A stretch of 64,000 bases of DNA from Brachionus plicatilis (lineage: Eukaryota; Rotifera; Eurotatoria; Ploima; Brachionidae): assembly GCA_010279815.1 (NCBI GenBank), contig QEOQ01000092.1, forward strand, positions 609,112 to 673,111, read 5' to 3'. A model generated the notes under the pieces. It saw only the letters and a list, made by a program, of their open reading frames with translations. It did not search any database and was not told the origin of the DNA. Made by a program: the position numbers and the translations under genes. Of this stretch, positions 1-10,784 are shown in pieces (positions within the stretch are counted from its first letter, which is position 1; each line of letters begins with the position of its first letter).

Positions 1-940
1 ATGAAAGAAACTTATTAAATTTGGTTAAAAATATAAAAATAATAAAAATTGTAACAATAAGAATAAAAAAGCTTATTTACAAAATTACTTAAATTTTTAT
101 AAATTTCTTGTATTTTATTTTTCATTTAAATATTTTTTATTCTTTTATTCCAATAATTTCATATTTTGTATTTCTTACTTTTGCTTAAAGAACGTTAATT
201 AACCAATAAATATAAAAAAAATTATTCAATTTTCTAATAATTATTTTGTTGTTTAAAAAAATCAGATTTGTTCAAATGTCAAAACCAAGTTTTGACTTGG
301 ACTTAAGATATTTTATTTAAGACCTTTTGACCATCTTTTGACCAAATAAAAAACTTTACACTGTAGTGAACTTTTTAATCTCGATTTTTAAGAAATTTTT
401 AAACTTTACTTCTAAAATAATAAATAATTTCTTTTTGAGTTTGTAATTTGTAAATATGATTTTTATAACAATTTAAAAGATTTAACCTAAATATTAATCA
501 TCTTAAAAATAATAATAATTATTTAATTATTTATTTATTTATTATTTTTAGATTAAATAAATGAATTATTGATCAGTATTTTATGACAAAGCTTTTTGTC
601 TGTTGATAAGCCCTTAAATTATAAATAAAAATATTAAATAAAAATATTAAATCCTTAAAAATATTTTCTGAGAAAATATTTTTTTGTATTGTTTTATTAC
701 ATTTTATTCAGACATTTGTTAAATATTTTACAAAAAAAGTTAAAAATGTTAAGCTGTGTTGAACTTTATAATCGCCATTTTTAAGATATTTTTTCTTTAG
801 TTTTACTTTTTCTCTTCTGATTTTACTTTTTTTTATCACCAAAAAATCTCACTCTTTCAATGAATGACTTTAACTTTTATTTGAAAAAAAAAAATTCTAT
901 TAAATAAAAAAAAAGCATTGGAAGATTGAAACAGTTAGAT
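1..940. other. AT-rich DNA without recognisable gene
   Basis: Very AT-rich sequence with short homopolymer runs. I see no convincing exon, RNA gene or transposon terminus. A short segment near 280-310 resembles the arms of the CAGAGTTG foldback family found at 22771, but it is too degraded to call. Confidence 0.6.
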
Positions 941-949
941 TTGAATTTT

Positions 950-1244
950 ATTAAAAGCATTTGAAACAATCAGAAGACGAAGAGGCAAAAAAGTTGAAAA
1001 AAAGAGGAAAAAAGTGACAATAACCAGTGATGAAAATGATGAAGAAAAGTCTGAAATTGAAATATCTCCACTGAACGACCAAAAAAGTTGTTACAAATGT
1101 AAAACAGTATTTGGAAAAGTCAAAACAAATCAAAACAAATGGATTTCTTGTGATAAATGTAACAATTGGTCTTGTGGGAAATTCCTTTCAAGAGGCTTTG
1201 ATTTAACTATGGAATTTTTTTGTTCAAAAAAGTGTTCTACATAG
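950..1244 (+). pseudogene. PHD-like zinc finger C-terminal fragment, probably transposon-derived
   Basis: An open frame runs through a basic stretch (RRRRGKK, then KKRKK), an acidic stretch, and a cysteine cluster CYKCK, WISCDKCNNW, FFCSKKC before the stop at 1242-1244. The CxxC spacing with the W-x-x-C-x-x-C-x-x-W core resembles a PHD-like finger of the kind often found at the C-terminus of DNA-transposon proteins. The frame has no ATG at its start; an AG about 9 bp into the open stretch could be a splice acceptor. No upstream partner exon is visible. It could be the last exon of a real gene, but I think a transposon remnant is more likely. Confidence 0.35.
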
Positions 1245-1880
1245 ATTAATTTTGTTTTAAAATAGGATACATATATTTTCTTATACTTTTTTGTATTTTA
1301 ATTGCTTATATTTATGTAATTCACGGATTTATCCGAATTTAAGGGTTGAAATGTTAGTGAAACATCTTTTTTTTATTTTAATTATAACTTTTGAACCGTT
1401 CTTTTATTTTAAATAAAGTTTTTATTTTAATCAAAGACAATATTCTCTTTTATTATTTTATATTTTTTTCGAACGCAAAAAAAATCTCACAACTAATTAG
1501 CGATCAAATAAAAGAATTCAGGGTTTTACTCCGTTTGACTTTTGAAACAAAAATAATCGCAATAATTAGATTAAAAAAATTACTTCTTAAATATAAGTTT
1601 TTTTTTTAAATAATTTAAAAATTATTGATCTCGAAGATACATTAGTTTAGAAGACCATACATTAATTTTTTCGTAATTAAAGAGTTTTTTTGAACTAAAA
1701 GAGCATTTCAAAGTTAATAAAGTAATTTTAGACAAAATGATGATTTTTGATGATAAAAATATCTTAACCATATTAAAGTAGAAAATGAATGCTTTTTGAA
1801 TTAAATTTTTTATTTTGATCAATCAATAATAAAATTACTTTCAAAAAGATCTTTTCATATAATCAATTTATTTCTAAATA

Positions 1881-2984
1881 CAGTGCTGCTACAATTCCTT
1901 GAATTCACCATATTTTACGTTAAATATGGTAAATTCACAATATTTATCGTTAAATAACGATAATTATCGTAAATTACCCATAATTATTGTAAAATTTAAT
2001 GAAAAAAAAAGATTCCAAAATTTCTCGATAAAAAACAAATTTTCATGGAAAAAAAATTTTTTTTTCGAATTTTTGAAAAAGTAAAAAAAAATAAAATTAA
2101 TTGAATGTTTTGATTAAAATTGAAGTAAATTTTTGCTTTTAAGCTGTTTGCTGCCCTAGCTTTTTTGAATGTGGGTCCTTTTGGAATGAATTTCACATAT
2201 AGTAGTTTTTCCCAGATCGGTATTTTAAAATATTGAGTACCAACATATTAAATTTTTTTATTAAATACAAAAATTATCAAAAATCATATTTTTAGAGCTG
2301 TATTAAAAAAAGATATTCAATCAGAATTAAGTGAATTTGGCTATAAATGGTTTTCAAAAAACTTTGACGGTTGAAAAATGTAAAAAATATTTTAACCATC
2401 TTAAAAAAGTTATATTAAAAATTTTAATTTTTTTATTGATTCAACATATTTTAGATCACTATATTCTGATTGAATATATGATTTTTTTATTTAATAAAAA
2501 AATTTAATATATTGGTACTTAATATTTTCAAATACCGTTCTGGAAAAACTAATAAATGTGAAATTCATTCCAAAAGAATCCACATTCAAAAAAGCTAGGG
2601 CAGCAAACAGCTTAAAAGCAAAAAACGCTAGAAAATAAAATCTGTTTTGTAAATAATATTAAAATATTTATTTTAATAATTTGTTAAAAAAAAATAGAAT
2701 ATAATAATTAAAAATCAATTTTTTCTTTTTGTTCAATTTTTACCATTTTCACCTTATTATACAAAAATTTACCAAAATTTACGTCAGTTTTCATCAAAAA
2801 TTTCAGTCAAATTTTATTATTTTTTCTTTTTCAAAAATTCAAAATAAAATTTTTTTTTCTTTGAAAATCGTTTTTTTTTGAGAAATTTTGGAATTTTTTT
2901 TTTCACTGAATTTTACAATAATTTAGGGTAATTTACGATAATTATCGTAAAATATGGTGAATTCAAAATATCGTAGCAGCACTG
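1881..2984. mobile_element. TA-flanked foldback (Tc1/mariner-type MITE) with a second foldback inside
   Basis: The ends are inverted copies starting CAGTGCTGCTAC, flanked by TA at 1879-1880 and 2985-2986. This is the target duplication expected for Tc1/mariner-superfamily elements. The arms (about 1881-2080 and 2770-2984) are long and imperfect. Inside lies an independent inverted repeat (about 2127-2276 and 2483-2628) sharing the 20-mer CTAGCTTTTTTGAATGTGGG in near-identical inverted form. No transposase is present, so the element is non-autonomous. Confidence 0.8.
2127..2628. repeat. Inner foldback nested in the TA-flanked MITE
   Basis: Two arms of roughly 145 bp face each other around a centre near 2378. 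They match over most of their length, including the segment around AAGCTGTTTGCTGCCC and its reverse complement. The arms are unrelated to those of the surrounding element, so this is most simply a second insertion rather than an extension of the outer arms. Confidence 0.7.
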
Positions 2985-3005
2985 TATAATAAATAAAATA
3001 CCTAC

Positions 3006-3864
3006 ATTTCATTTTAGGGAGCCAAGTGTAATAATCTCTGAGAAGTGAACAAGTTGGCGTTGGTTTGAGTGGGCTGCAGGACGCAATTCCGACCGAAGAT
3101 CCGTTTCCTTCAGGCGAAACATCCATTTGAATGCATTTGTAGTGAGGCCGAGATCTGCTCAAAGCAACCGGACTCTGAATCGGCAAGTCCTCCTGTCGCT
3201 GCAGGTTTTCGAAAGAAGATTGATCAGTTGCCGCGCAAAGATCATCGTTAGGTTTGATCCAAGCAAAGTTTGTCTCGTAATCGGGCACCAGATTTGCGGG
3301 AGCTGAATTGTGCCACATGATCTCAATTTCAATGGGTCCGTTCTCAAGAGTAATGGTGGGCAAAAACTGAGAATGATTGGATTCAAAGTGATACCGAGTG
3401 GCGATCGGCTCGTCATTGTGTACAAAGACCACAGTGGACTGGCTCGCTCCAAAATGAGTGACCAACAGGCCGAATGAGTCGCCTTTCTGCACCGGCTTTC
3501 CGACCGTGTTGGCATTGTTCCGATGAGAACTCAAGCACTTTCCACTGGTGCTCTCATAGCCGATTGTGTTGGTCCAATTTCCAGGTATCGCCTCGTCGCT
3601 CATGTCCTCGTTGGCAATGCCAATTGTGACGCAACTCTCTGGTTCTGTTCAAAATGAATGTTTAAAAGTCTTCAAGATTGGCAAACAAAATCATTTACCT
3701 AAATTGAGTATGTGAACGAAGAAGTAGGGATGCTGGACACTGAGTGGCTTTAGGTACTGAATAAAGGAGACCTTGTTCTTTTTGGGGCCGACAGTGATTC
3801 GAAACTTTTGGCCTTGGACAACGTCGCTGTTGTCCAAGTTGATGTAACCACCAATGCGAAACAT
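3006..3864 (-). CDS. SPRY-domain protein, SPRYD3-like, apparently truncated
   Basis: Exon 1 is 3864-3699, starting ATG with MFRIGGYINLD; a 54-bp GT-AG intron follows; exon 2 is 3644-3006. The first SPRY domain is nearly complete: PLSVQHPYFFVHIL, the CVTIGIAN strand, IGYESTSGKC, a KGDSFGLLVTHFG segment and FLPTITLEN. A second SPRY domain begins at SRPHYKCIQMDV and SVGIASC but stops after about 45 residues. Two successive SPRY units resemble SPRYD3, whose role is poorly known; SPRY folds usually bind proteins. A good donor (GTAGGT) sits at 3005-3000, but I find no further exon between 1 and 2900. Read without splicing, the frame runs into the MITE and stops at 2923. The gene is therefore either split by a long intron leading out of the window or truncated by the insertion. 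Confidence 0.65.
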
Positions 3865-4690
3865 TATTTTTAAATTGTGGCGCTACAATTCATTTCATTT
3901 AAATGTTAATTTTGTCTCTAATTAATTGCCAAAAAATAAAAAAAAGAGATTAATTTTTGTTGCATTTGATTGAAATTTATATGGTCGATGACAGAACATA
4001 ATCCAGCTTGAAATGAGAGCAAAACAAAAACAAAAATTAGAAAAAATACTCTTCAAGACTAAACAAATAGATTGATTCTAGATGACAATTTGAGATAACG
4101 ATAGCTTTTGTCTTTTAGATCTAGGCCATGATAAATTGGCATTAAACTTTAATTAGCAAAAAGTCAACAAAGATTATTAATTAATATTTTGCAAGAAATT
4201 GAATCTCGTTTTTGTGTTTTGTGTGAGCGTGATATTTGATTTCAACATAATTTGCAATAAACCTTAGTCGAATAGACTTGAAATTTGTAACTTTGTTTTT
4301 AATTCAATTAACAAGAAAATAAAATTTATTAAGTTGTTTATTTGTTTGAGGCTTAGAGTGTTGGTATACAAAAATATACAAAAATATACAAAACAATACA
4401 AAACAATCAAACGCTAATATGACTTCATCTAAGACTTCGTCATTCGGATAAGAAATAAATTTTTGTTTGCACACTTACAACTATTGAGTTCAATTAGAGT
4501 ACTCGAAAAATTCCAATTTCCTATTCATAAAGTTATGCCATGTTGGAAAAACAAATTTTCGCCCTCCATTTAGATCTAAACTAAGCTTGTTTTAATTTGA
4601 AAAAACTTTTTTTATTACCCTAAATTTTCAACAAAAATTTCCATTATTAATTTTAATAAAGAATAAAGAGACTTTTTTGGTAAAATACTA
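3865..4690. other. Gap between SPRY gene and repeats
   Basis: AT-rich, with no exon-like segment. Its first part must hold the 5' end and promoter of the minus-strand SPRY gene. An AG 26 bp before that ATG could serve as a splice acceptor. Confidence 0.5.
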
Positions 4691-4830
4691 AATCTTAAAT
4701 AAAAAAAAAATGATTGATGCAAAAATTAGAGGGAGCCTGGTCTAGGAATTGGGGTATGTTGTAGATTAAAAGACTATTAGTTAAAATCAAAATTATTAAT
4801 GAAAATCTTTAATTTAACTATTTTGGTGTC
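4690..4830. repeat. Fragment of the GTACTTTTTGTACTTT foldback family
   Basis: The segment around GGAGCCTGGTCTAGGAATTG matches the centre of the repeat family present at 40557-41590 and 44325-44700 (there GGAGCCCTGGTTTAGGGATT). Only one arm's worth is visible here, so this copy is partial. Confidence 0.5.
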
Positions 4831-4835
4831 CCTAC

Positions 4836-5455
4836 ACTGCCAAGGACAGCAACATTCTTGAGAAAGTGCAAAGAAGAGCAACAAAACTTGTTCCGAGAAT
4901 CCGTAACTTCAGCTACAGCGATCGCCTTTCCATCTTGGGTTTACCCACTCTGAACGAATCAGGACCAGAGGAGACATGATCCAAATGTTTAAGTTTAGAA
5001 ACGGCTTAAATAGCACAGATTGGGTCAGATCTCCCCCGCATTGCAGCTCGCTTTCCCAACCCGGACCAGCCCAGGGTAATAGAGGGCACAAGAGGCGTTC
5101 TTCCGCCCAAGCACATACCAACTGCGCCTAACGTGAAAACTTTTTCACAAATCGTTTCATCAGAGAGTGGAACAGCCTACCTGAGACAGTAATCAGTGCC
5201 TTGACTGTAAACCAGTTCAAAAACAGTCTCGACGCTTGGAAGTATTCCAGCGGACATCGAGTGTTACTAGGCCTTTATTCCTTAATGAGCGCCGAGACAG
5301 CAGCGCCGTCTCCACTCCAAGTATTAAAGAGATCTATACAACAACTATTCTCTAAGGTCAATGTAAAGCAGCTACCATAGACCACTTTTGTAGTAAGTCG
5401 TCTCCGCAAGCCTGCTTGCTGCAGCTTATTATTATTATTTTTATTATTATCCATT
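4836..5455 (+). mobile_element. LINE 3' fragment (CR1/Jockey-like reverse transcriptase C-terminus)
   Basis: A decayed frame encodes LEKVQRRATKLVPR, then after a frameshift near 4955 TRGDMIQMFKFRNGLN, then FIREWNSLPETVISA and VNQFKNSLDAW. These are the hallmark C-terminal segments of CR1/Jockey-type LINE proteins. The copy ends in an ATTATTATT-type simple tail at about 5428-5450, as expected for a retrotransposon 3' end. The reverse transcriptase core is absent (5' truncation), and a stop codon and frameshift mark it as dead. Confidence 0.85.
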
Positions 5456-7030
5456 TGACAATTTAATTATTGATATTACAGGTTTACATGCATCCTTTTT
5501 TCCCAATTGAAACAAAAAAAATTCTTAAATAGATGATTCATGATTTTTTTTACTTTATTAGAAAATTTGGGTTTCCTCCAAATTTGTCCAAATAGTTTTA
5601 GCCTTCGTTTAAACCCTTTTGTCACGCAATGTAAAAAAGTGAGGTAAAATTTAGGAAAAAATAATTATTTACAAAGAAAATAAGTCGAACAAAATTAAAT
5701 TAAAAAATAATTTTAAACGAGATATTTTTTTTTTAATAAAAAAAAGAGGCTGCTAAATTTCGTGACTTTTTGATCATATTTTCTTAGCCTAGTGATATTA
5801 TTATTTAATTATGTGAACAAACAAAATTTTGACCAAAATTAGAGTATTGTTAAAAAATTTCAAAAAATCAAAATTCCTGTCAATTTTGAGATTTCCCTTT
5901 CAAATTTTTCAATTTGAACTTATAAAATAAAATTCCCTCAATTTATTATTGAATTAATAAAATGTACAGCATGAATTTTTTAATCATTCAAACTAATAAT
6001 TTTAGTAATAGAAAATTTTAAAAAAAATATGATAGTAATTTTTTTGATCATTTTTATGGTAAATTGCATGATAAAAATAAATTAAATATATTAATAGATC
6101 ATAAAATTTACCTTCAAAAATAAATCAGTCAAATAAATGGGTTGAAAAAAGCAGCTTTCTTCATTTTGATATTAATAAAATCATAGTTATTAAATGAAGA
6201 CATTTTTAAATTAAAAAAAATTTAACATAAAATTCTCTTGTTCAGAAAAATGCCTAAGTCTGTTTTATCCTTAAAAATTGGTCAAACTTAAGAATGAGGA
6301 AGTTTTTAGATGAATATTTAAAAAAATTATGCTTTTTCGGTCACTGAACAAATATCAATTTTAAAATTAAGAAAGAAAATTGTGTCTGTTGTCAAGTTTT
6401 CAACTGCAGGAACAACTTAAAAAAAATTAAATAGCCTTGCTTGGGACTAAAACTATGGTTACAATTTGAGAATAAAAAAGCATTTGGTTGACTTAAAAGG
6501 AAAAGCTCGAGTCATTTAACGAAAAAAAAATAAATTCCTTCATAACGAGATTTAAAAAAAAAAAGTTTCTAATAAATAATAGGCCATTAAAATCTTACAA
6601 TGATCCGACTTTATCTAGTTTTACCTAGTCAAAAATTATCTTTGAAAATTTATTGCAAATAAAAAAATTTTTTAAACAATTTTTCAAAATATCTAAAATT
6701 AAATATGATAACAAAAATAGTTGCCATAGATTTTATATAACCCAATAAATCCCTACATTTTTTAATTAATTATTTTTTACTTTTTTTTTGCGGCTTCTGA
6801 TTAATATCGAAATTCAATTATCTGAGAATGTTTGAGTTTGAGTTCTGGCTTCATCATTCAAAACTTATATAATTCCCATTAAAAATGTTAAGTAATATTT
6901 GCAAGCAATATTGATAGGCTTAAACTTATAACTAAATTTGTTGACCTGGAAACTAAATTAATCACGTAAAAATAGAGAACTTTTCCTCCCTGTTTCTTTT
7001 ACTGACTTGACTTGATGAATTACCTGTAAA
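5456..7030. other. Gene-free AT-rich stretch upstream of SUFU
   Basis: I see no exon, RNA gene or clear repeat end. The last few hundred bases presumably contain the SUFU promoter, but no TATA box stands out. Confidence 0.5.
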
Positions 7031-7037
7031 TTTCAAG

Positions 7038-8644
7038 ATGCTCGAACAAAACGACACATTAGACCCTATAAGCGAGCTTTGTCTCAAGATTTACCCAGAT
7101 CAAATTGACGTACTCCAGGCCACAACTCAAATCCAGTATTGGTAACTAGACATGGTCATTTCAATTTTAATGAATCATTCTATTTCATACCATTTTTAGG
7201 CTAAATGGTCCAGACCCATTGGACTATGTGAACATTTATGTGAATAATGATGAAAAAAATAATGGACTAAATAGTCATTTTCACTATGTCTCCCTAGGGC
7301 TATCTGACCTTTACGGAGACGAAAGAGTACACAGGTAATTAGAAAATTTATTAATAATAAAAAAAATTAGTAAGTTTAATTATTCAAGACAAGCTGAGTC
7401 ATTAGAAGAGAACAGTGGCTATGGTTATGAGCTGACCATCAGGGTCAAAAAAGAAATAAATGAGAATGAACCGCCCAAATGGCCTGTTAAACTGCTCCAA
7501 GCTCTGGCAAAGTATACTTTTCAGACGGGCGGAATTCTCGATGAAGGTGATCATGTCCCTAATGTGCTTTCAGATACAGGTGGCAAAATCAGGCATGCTT
7601 TGGTCTGTGAGGACGCCCAGCTCAAAAGATGTCAAACAAGATTTGGTATGGTTAAGTTTTTACAAATTGTGGGGTGCACCAATGACGAGTTGAAATTTGC
7701 TCAGCAGTGGTCAACGAGAAAAATTCTGAATTTGATGAAAAATTTTAAAGAGTAAAATAAAGTCCAAAAAAAATTCTTGTTCACCAATTCTAATTTAGAT
7801 TAGGTCATGATTACCTACTGGTTGATTTAAAGAGATCAAAGAGCATTTTTGAAATAGATTTGGATCTAAGACGTAAAACGCTGAAAAACCTCAAAAAAGA
7901 AGGTTCATTCATGAGCTTTGTCAAATCAAGATGTTTTTGGAAACTTAATCTGGAGTAGATTGATTTAAAAAATTTTTTTAATTTACATTAATCTTTTATT
8001 TCTATTCCAAAGGGGTTCAAGCAATGATGGTAACTTCAAACCGTATGATCAGTTAACTTTTAACATTGATCTAGAAACAGCCAAGCTGTTTCCTCTTATT
8101 TTAAAGTAAATATTTTTAATTATTCAAGCTTAAGCAAATCAATAAATACCTTCTAATTTCAGGCCATTTAGAATCACATTTTTCAATAATTTATTTTAAA
8201 ATTATTAATTTTTGTTACCATAGAAGTAAAAATTTTGATTTTTTTCTAAAGACAGCGTTTGGATAAAGAAAATTCATTTATTTTTAATGGACTTGATGAT
8301 CGCAACTTGGTGCTGGTACCAGAAAATTTTGCCAATTCCAATTGTTTTGTCACCAATGAAAATCCCATTCAGTCCAATGGCGAAGAATGTCAAATATTAA
8401 TAAATAAGCAATTGATCGAGAATCTTTGCACGTTTTTTCAAGACTTGAAATTGGAAAAAAAAGTAGCAAAAAAAATAAAAAAAAAATAAATGCAAATTTT
8501 TACTTTAATAATACTTTTATTTTTTAGGAAGAAATTGGCGAGCAGATATGCAAAAAATTTTTTCTAGAAAATTTAAACGAATTTAGTCTTTATTTGCGGA
8601 TCATACCTAGCGAGAAAATATTGAATTTTTTTGAAAATAATTAG
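7038..8644 (+). CDS. SUFU: Suppressor of fused homologue (Hedgehog pathway)
   Basis: Seven exons: 7038-7141, 7200-7334, 7389-7751, 7799-7954, 8013-8105, 8252-8462, 8528-8644; predicted 392 residues. SUFU sequesters GLI/Ci transcription factors in the cytoplasm and is the main negative regulator of Hedgehog signalling. Diagnostic segments include KIYPDQIDVLQATTQIQYW, LNGPDPLDYVNIY, HFHYVSLGLSDLYGD, GYGYELTIRVKKE, PPKWPVKLLQALAKYTFQ, FGMVKFLQIVG and IFEIDLDLR. The C-terminal GLI-clamp half is recognisable but more diverged (LTFNIDLETAKLFPLIL, then ILINKQLIENLCTF). Human SUFU has 484 residues; here the flexible charged loop between the two halves is nearly absent, as exon 4 passes almost directly into the C-terminal domain. 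A poly(A) signal AATAAA lies at 8691. Confidence 0.93.
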
Positions 8645-8690
8645 CGTTTTAAAAATGTTTTCATTTGAATTTTTAAACTTGGATATTTTT

Positions 8691-8696
8691 GAATAA
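8691..8696 (+). terminator. Putative polyadenylation signal of SUFU
   Basis: AATAAA lies 47 bp after the SUFU stop codon and about 100 bp before the LRRC61 start. Similar hexamers are common by chance in DNA this AT-rich. Confidence 0.45.
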
Positions 8697-8798
8697 AATT
8701 ATTGATCAAAATTTAATTTAAATTATTTCAAAAATACGGTTTTAAAGCCGCATCTTTTTAAAATCTACTTTTGGATTTTTTTGTTTATTTAGATTTAG

Positions 8799-9796
8799 AT
8801 GAAACTTACTGTCGATTACTTGAAAAGAGAAACACGTAATTTTGATTTAGAATGCGTTTTTGTTCTTGATCTTAGCAACAAAGGTACATTATTATATTAA
8901 AAACTGTCTACAAAAAAATCTAATTACTAGATAGATATCGATGAATTAGATCAAATAAGTAGCTGTACTAATGTTGAAATCATAAATCTGAGCAAAAATA
9001 ATCTATCAGATCTAGCAGGCTTAAAAAACCTTGCGAATCTTCAATACGCTAATCTTTCAAATAACAAAATTACATCCCTTGGTAAAATTTATTTTAAAAA
9101 TATTTATTTTAAAATAATTGATTAGTAATTTAAAAGTGGGTTTAGAAAATCTAGAAAGTCTCAAAACATTGAACTTATCTGGAAACAATATTCAAGACAT
9201 TGACCAATTTTTTAAACTGAGAGACTTGAAAAATTTGACATGTCTAATTCTTAACGATTCGGTGACAAAAGCCTCAAATCCTGTTTGTAAAAATCAACCA
9301 CTCTATAGAAAAAGTCTAAAGCAAATCTTACCAAATCTTGAATTAGTCGATGGTAATTTAAGTTGGAAAAATAAAAAATTAAATAAAATTGTATTTTTTT
9401 TTTTAATTTAGGCCAAAGTTATAAATTAGATGTTGAAATTTACACAGAAGAAATATCTGAATCAAAAGGTGAGATAATTTTTTAGGAATATAAGAAATTT
9501 TTTTTTTTATTTTAGACCATGATTTTTTAAAAAATACCAATTTATCACCTAATTTGAATTCTTGGTTTGATCAGCTTGATAACTTTTCGGAAAAAAGGGC
9601 AAATATTGATAAGATAACTAAATGTTTAGAAGAAGAGCGTCAAAAGTTTAAAAGTGATTTTTTTAACTGTTGAATACATTTTATTATTTAATTTAATTTT
9701 TTTTCAGAAATTTATGAAGAAATTTCGGAATCGATGGAAAAATCAAACCAGAATCAGAAAAAATCTGAATTCATTTTAAAAACAATTTCTTCTTAA
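8799..9796 (+). CDS. LRRC61: Leucine-rich repeat protein, LRRC61-like
   Basis: Six exons: 8799-8883, 8935-9081, 9137-9352, 9412-9468, 9516-9653, 9708-9796; predicted 243 residues (human LRRC61 has 259). Order of features: N-terminal LTVDYLKRETRNFDLE; LRR units centred on VEIINLSKNNLSDL, LQYANLSNNKITSL and LKTLNLSGNNI; then an LRR cap with SNPVCKN and LRRC61-like LPNLELVDG; then a short polar C-terminal region. The cap motif (KASNPVC, Y-R, LPNLELVDG) matches LRRC61 better than other small LRR proteins. Its molecular role is not well defined. It follows SUFU on the same strand by 154 bp, and a strong acceptor-like pyrimidine tract ending TTTAG lies 6 bp before the ATG. Confidence 0.85.
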
Positions 9797-10784
9797 AAAT
9801 CAATAATTTTTTTGAAAAAATCAAAGAGTTTAATAAAATAAAATACTTAAATTTAAAATTGAAATTAATTTATTAGATTTTGATTTTAGTTTTATTTACT
9901 TTTGCATGATTTAAATAATTTTAAAATAAAAAATATTTTTCGAACAAAAAAACTATTTATTTAAAATTAGATGTTAAGAATTCTTGACATCTCTCGAAAA
10001 AATAATGCCTTGTTGAATATAAAAATAGACTTAACTTCATTTTTGATTATTTTTGAAAAATTACTTAAGCTTTTTAGAAATTTATAAGACTTCAGAAAAT
10101 AATTAGCTAAGAAAAGTAATGTAGAGGACGTTCATTCAAAAATTAATCGATTCCTATTGCAAAATTCAAGCTTTGGCAACCAAAATTCTCCTTCAATAGA
10201 ATGTAAATTTACCTTTATATTCATCATCTAAGCTCATTTAAGTTGCTCTCAAATTTTAAGTTATTAAAAATAATTCAAATTCAAATTCGAATTAAACAAT
10301 TTAATTTTTTAGACTCGAGTCTTTAGAGTTAATAGCAACAGTTTTTAATTAGAGTTTGATGCTTTTACGGGGTTTATGTGTCTTACAAAATTTTAAAATG
10401 CAAACATATATTCCTTATAACATTTTAGCATCAAACAGTTACTAGACTACTCCTCCTGATTTTAATACATTTCAATCAAATTAAAATTACTTCTGTGAAA
10501 AGTTACTTTTTAACACAAACAAATTTGTTGTAACTAAGATTATTTAAAGAAAAAAATATTTAAAGCGTATCCCGGTCGCTTTTTCTCTACTTTGTTCGAT
10601 TCCATCCATAATCTGTCACAAGTGTTTGTGGCAAAATAAATTAATATTTTTTGATGATAGATTTTCTGTTGATTTTTTTTAAAATTATAAAATAGTTTTG
10701 GGCACATTTTATTTCATTTAAAAACCTGAACAAAAAAAACAATTATTTATTTTAAAGAGATTAAATTTGCTCAACAGAAATAAA
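9797..10784. other. Intergenic gap, no feature seen
   Basis: AT-rich. A short GC-richer patch near 10565-10610 contains GTTCGATTCC, which resembles a Pol III B box, but no tRNA fold can be drawn around it. Confidence 0.5.

Noticed and set aside
10560..10615. tRNA-like B box GTTCGATTCC
   Set aside because: No A box or cloverleaf can be drawn around it.
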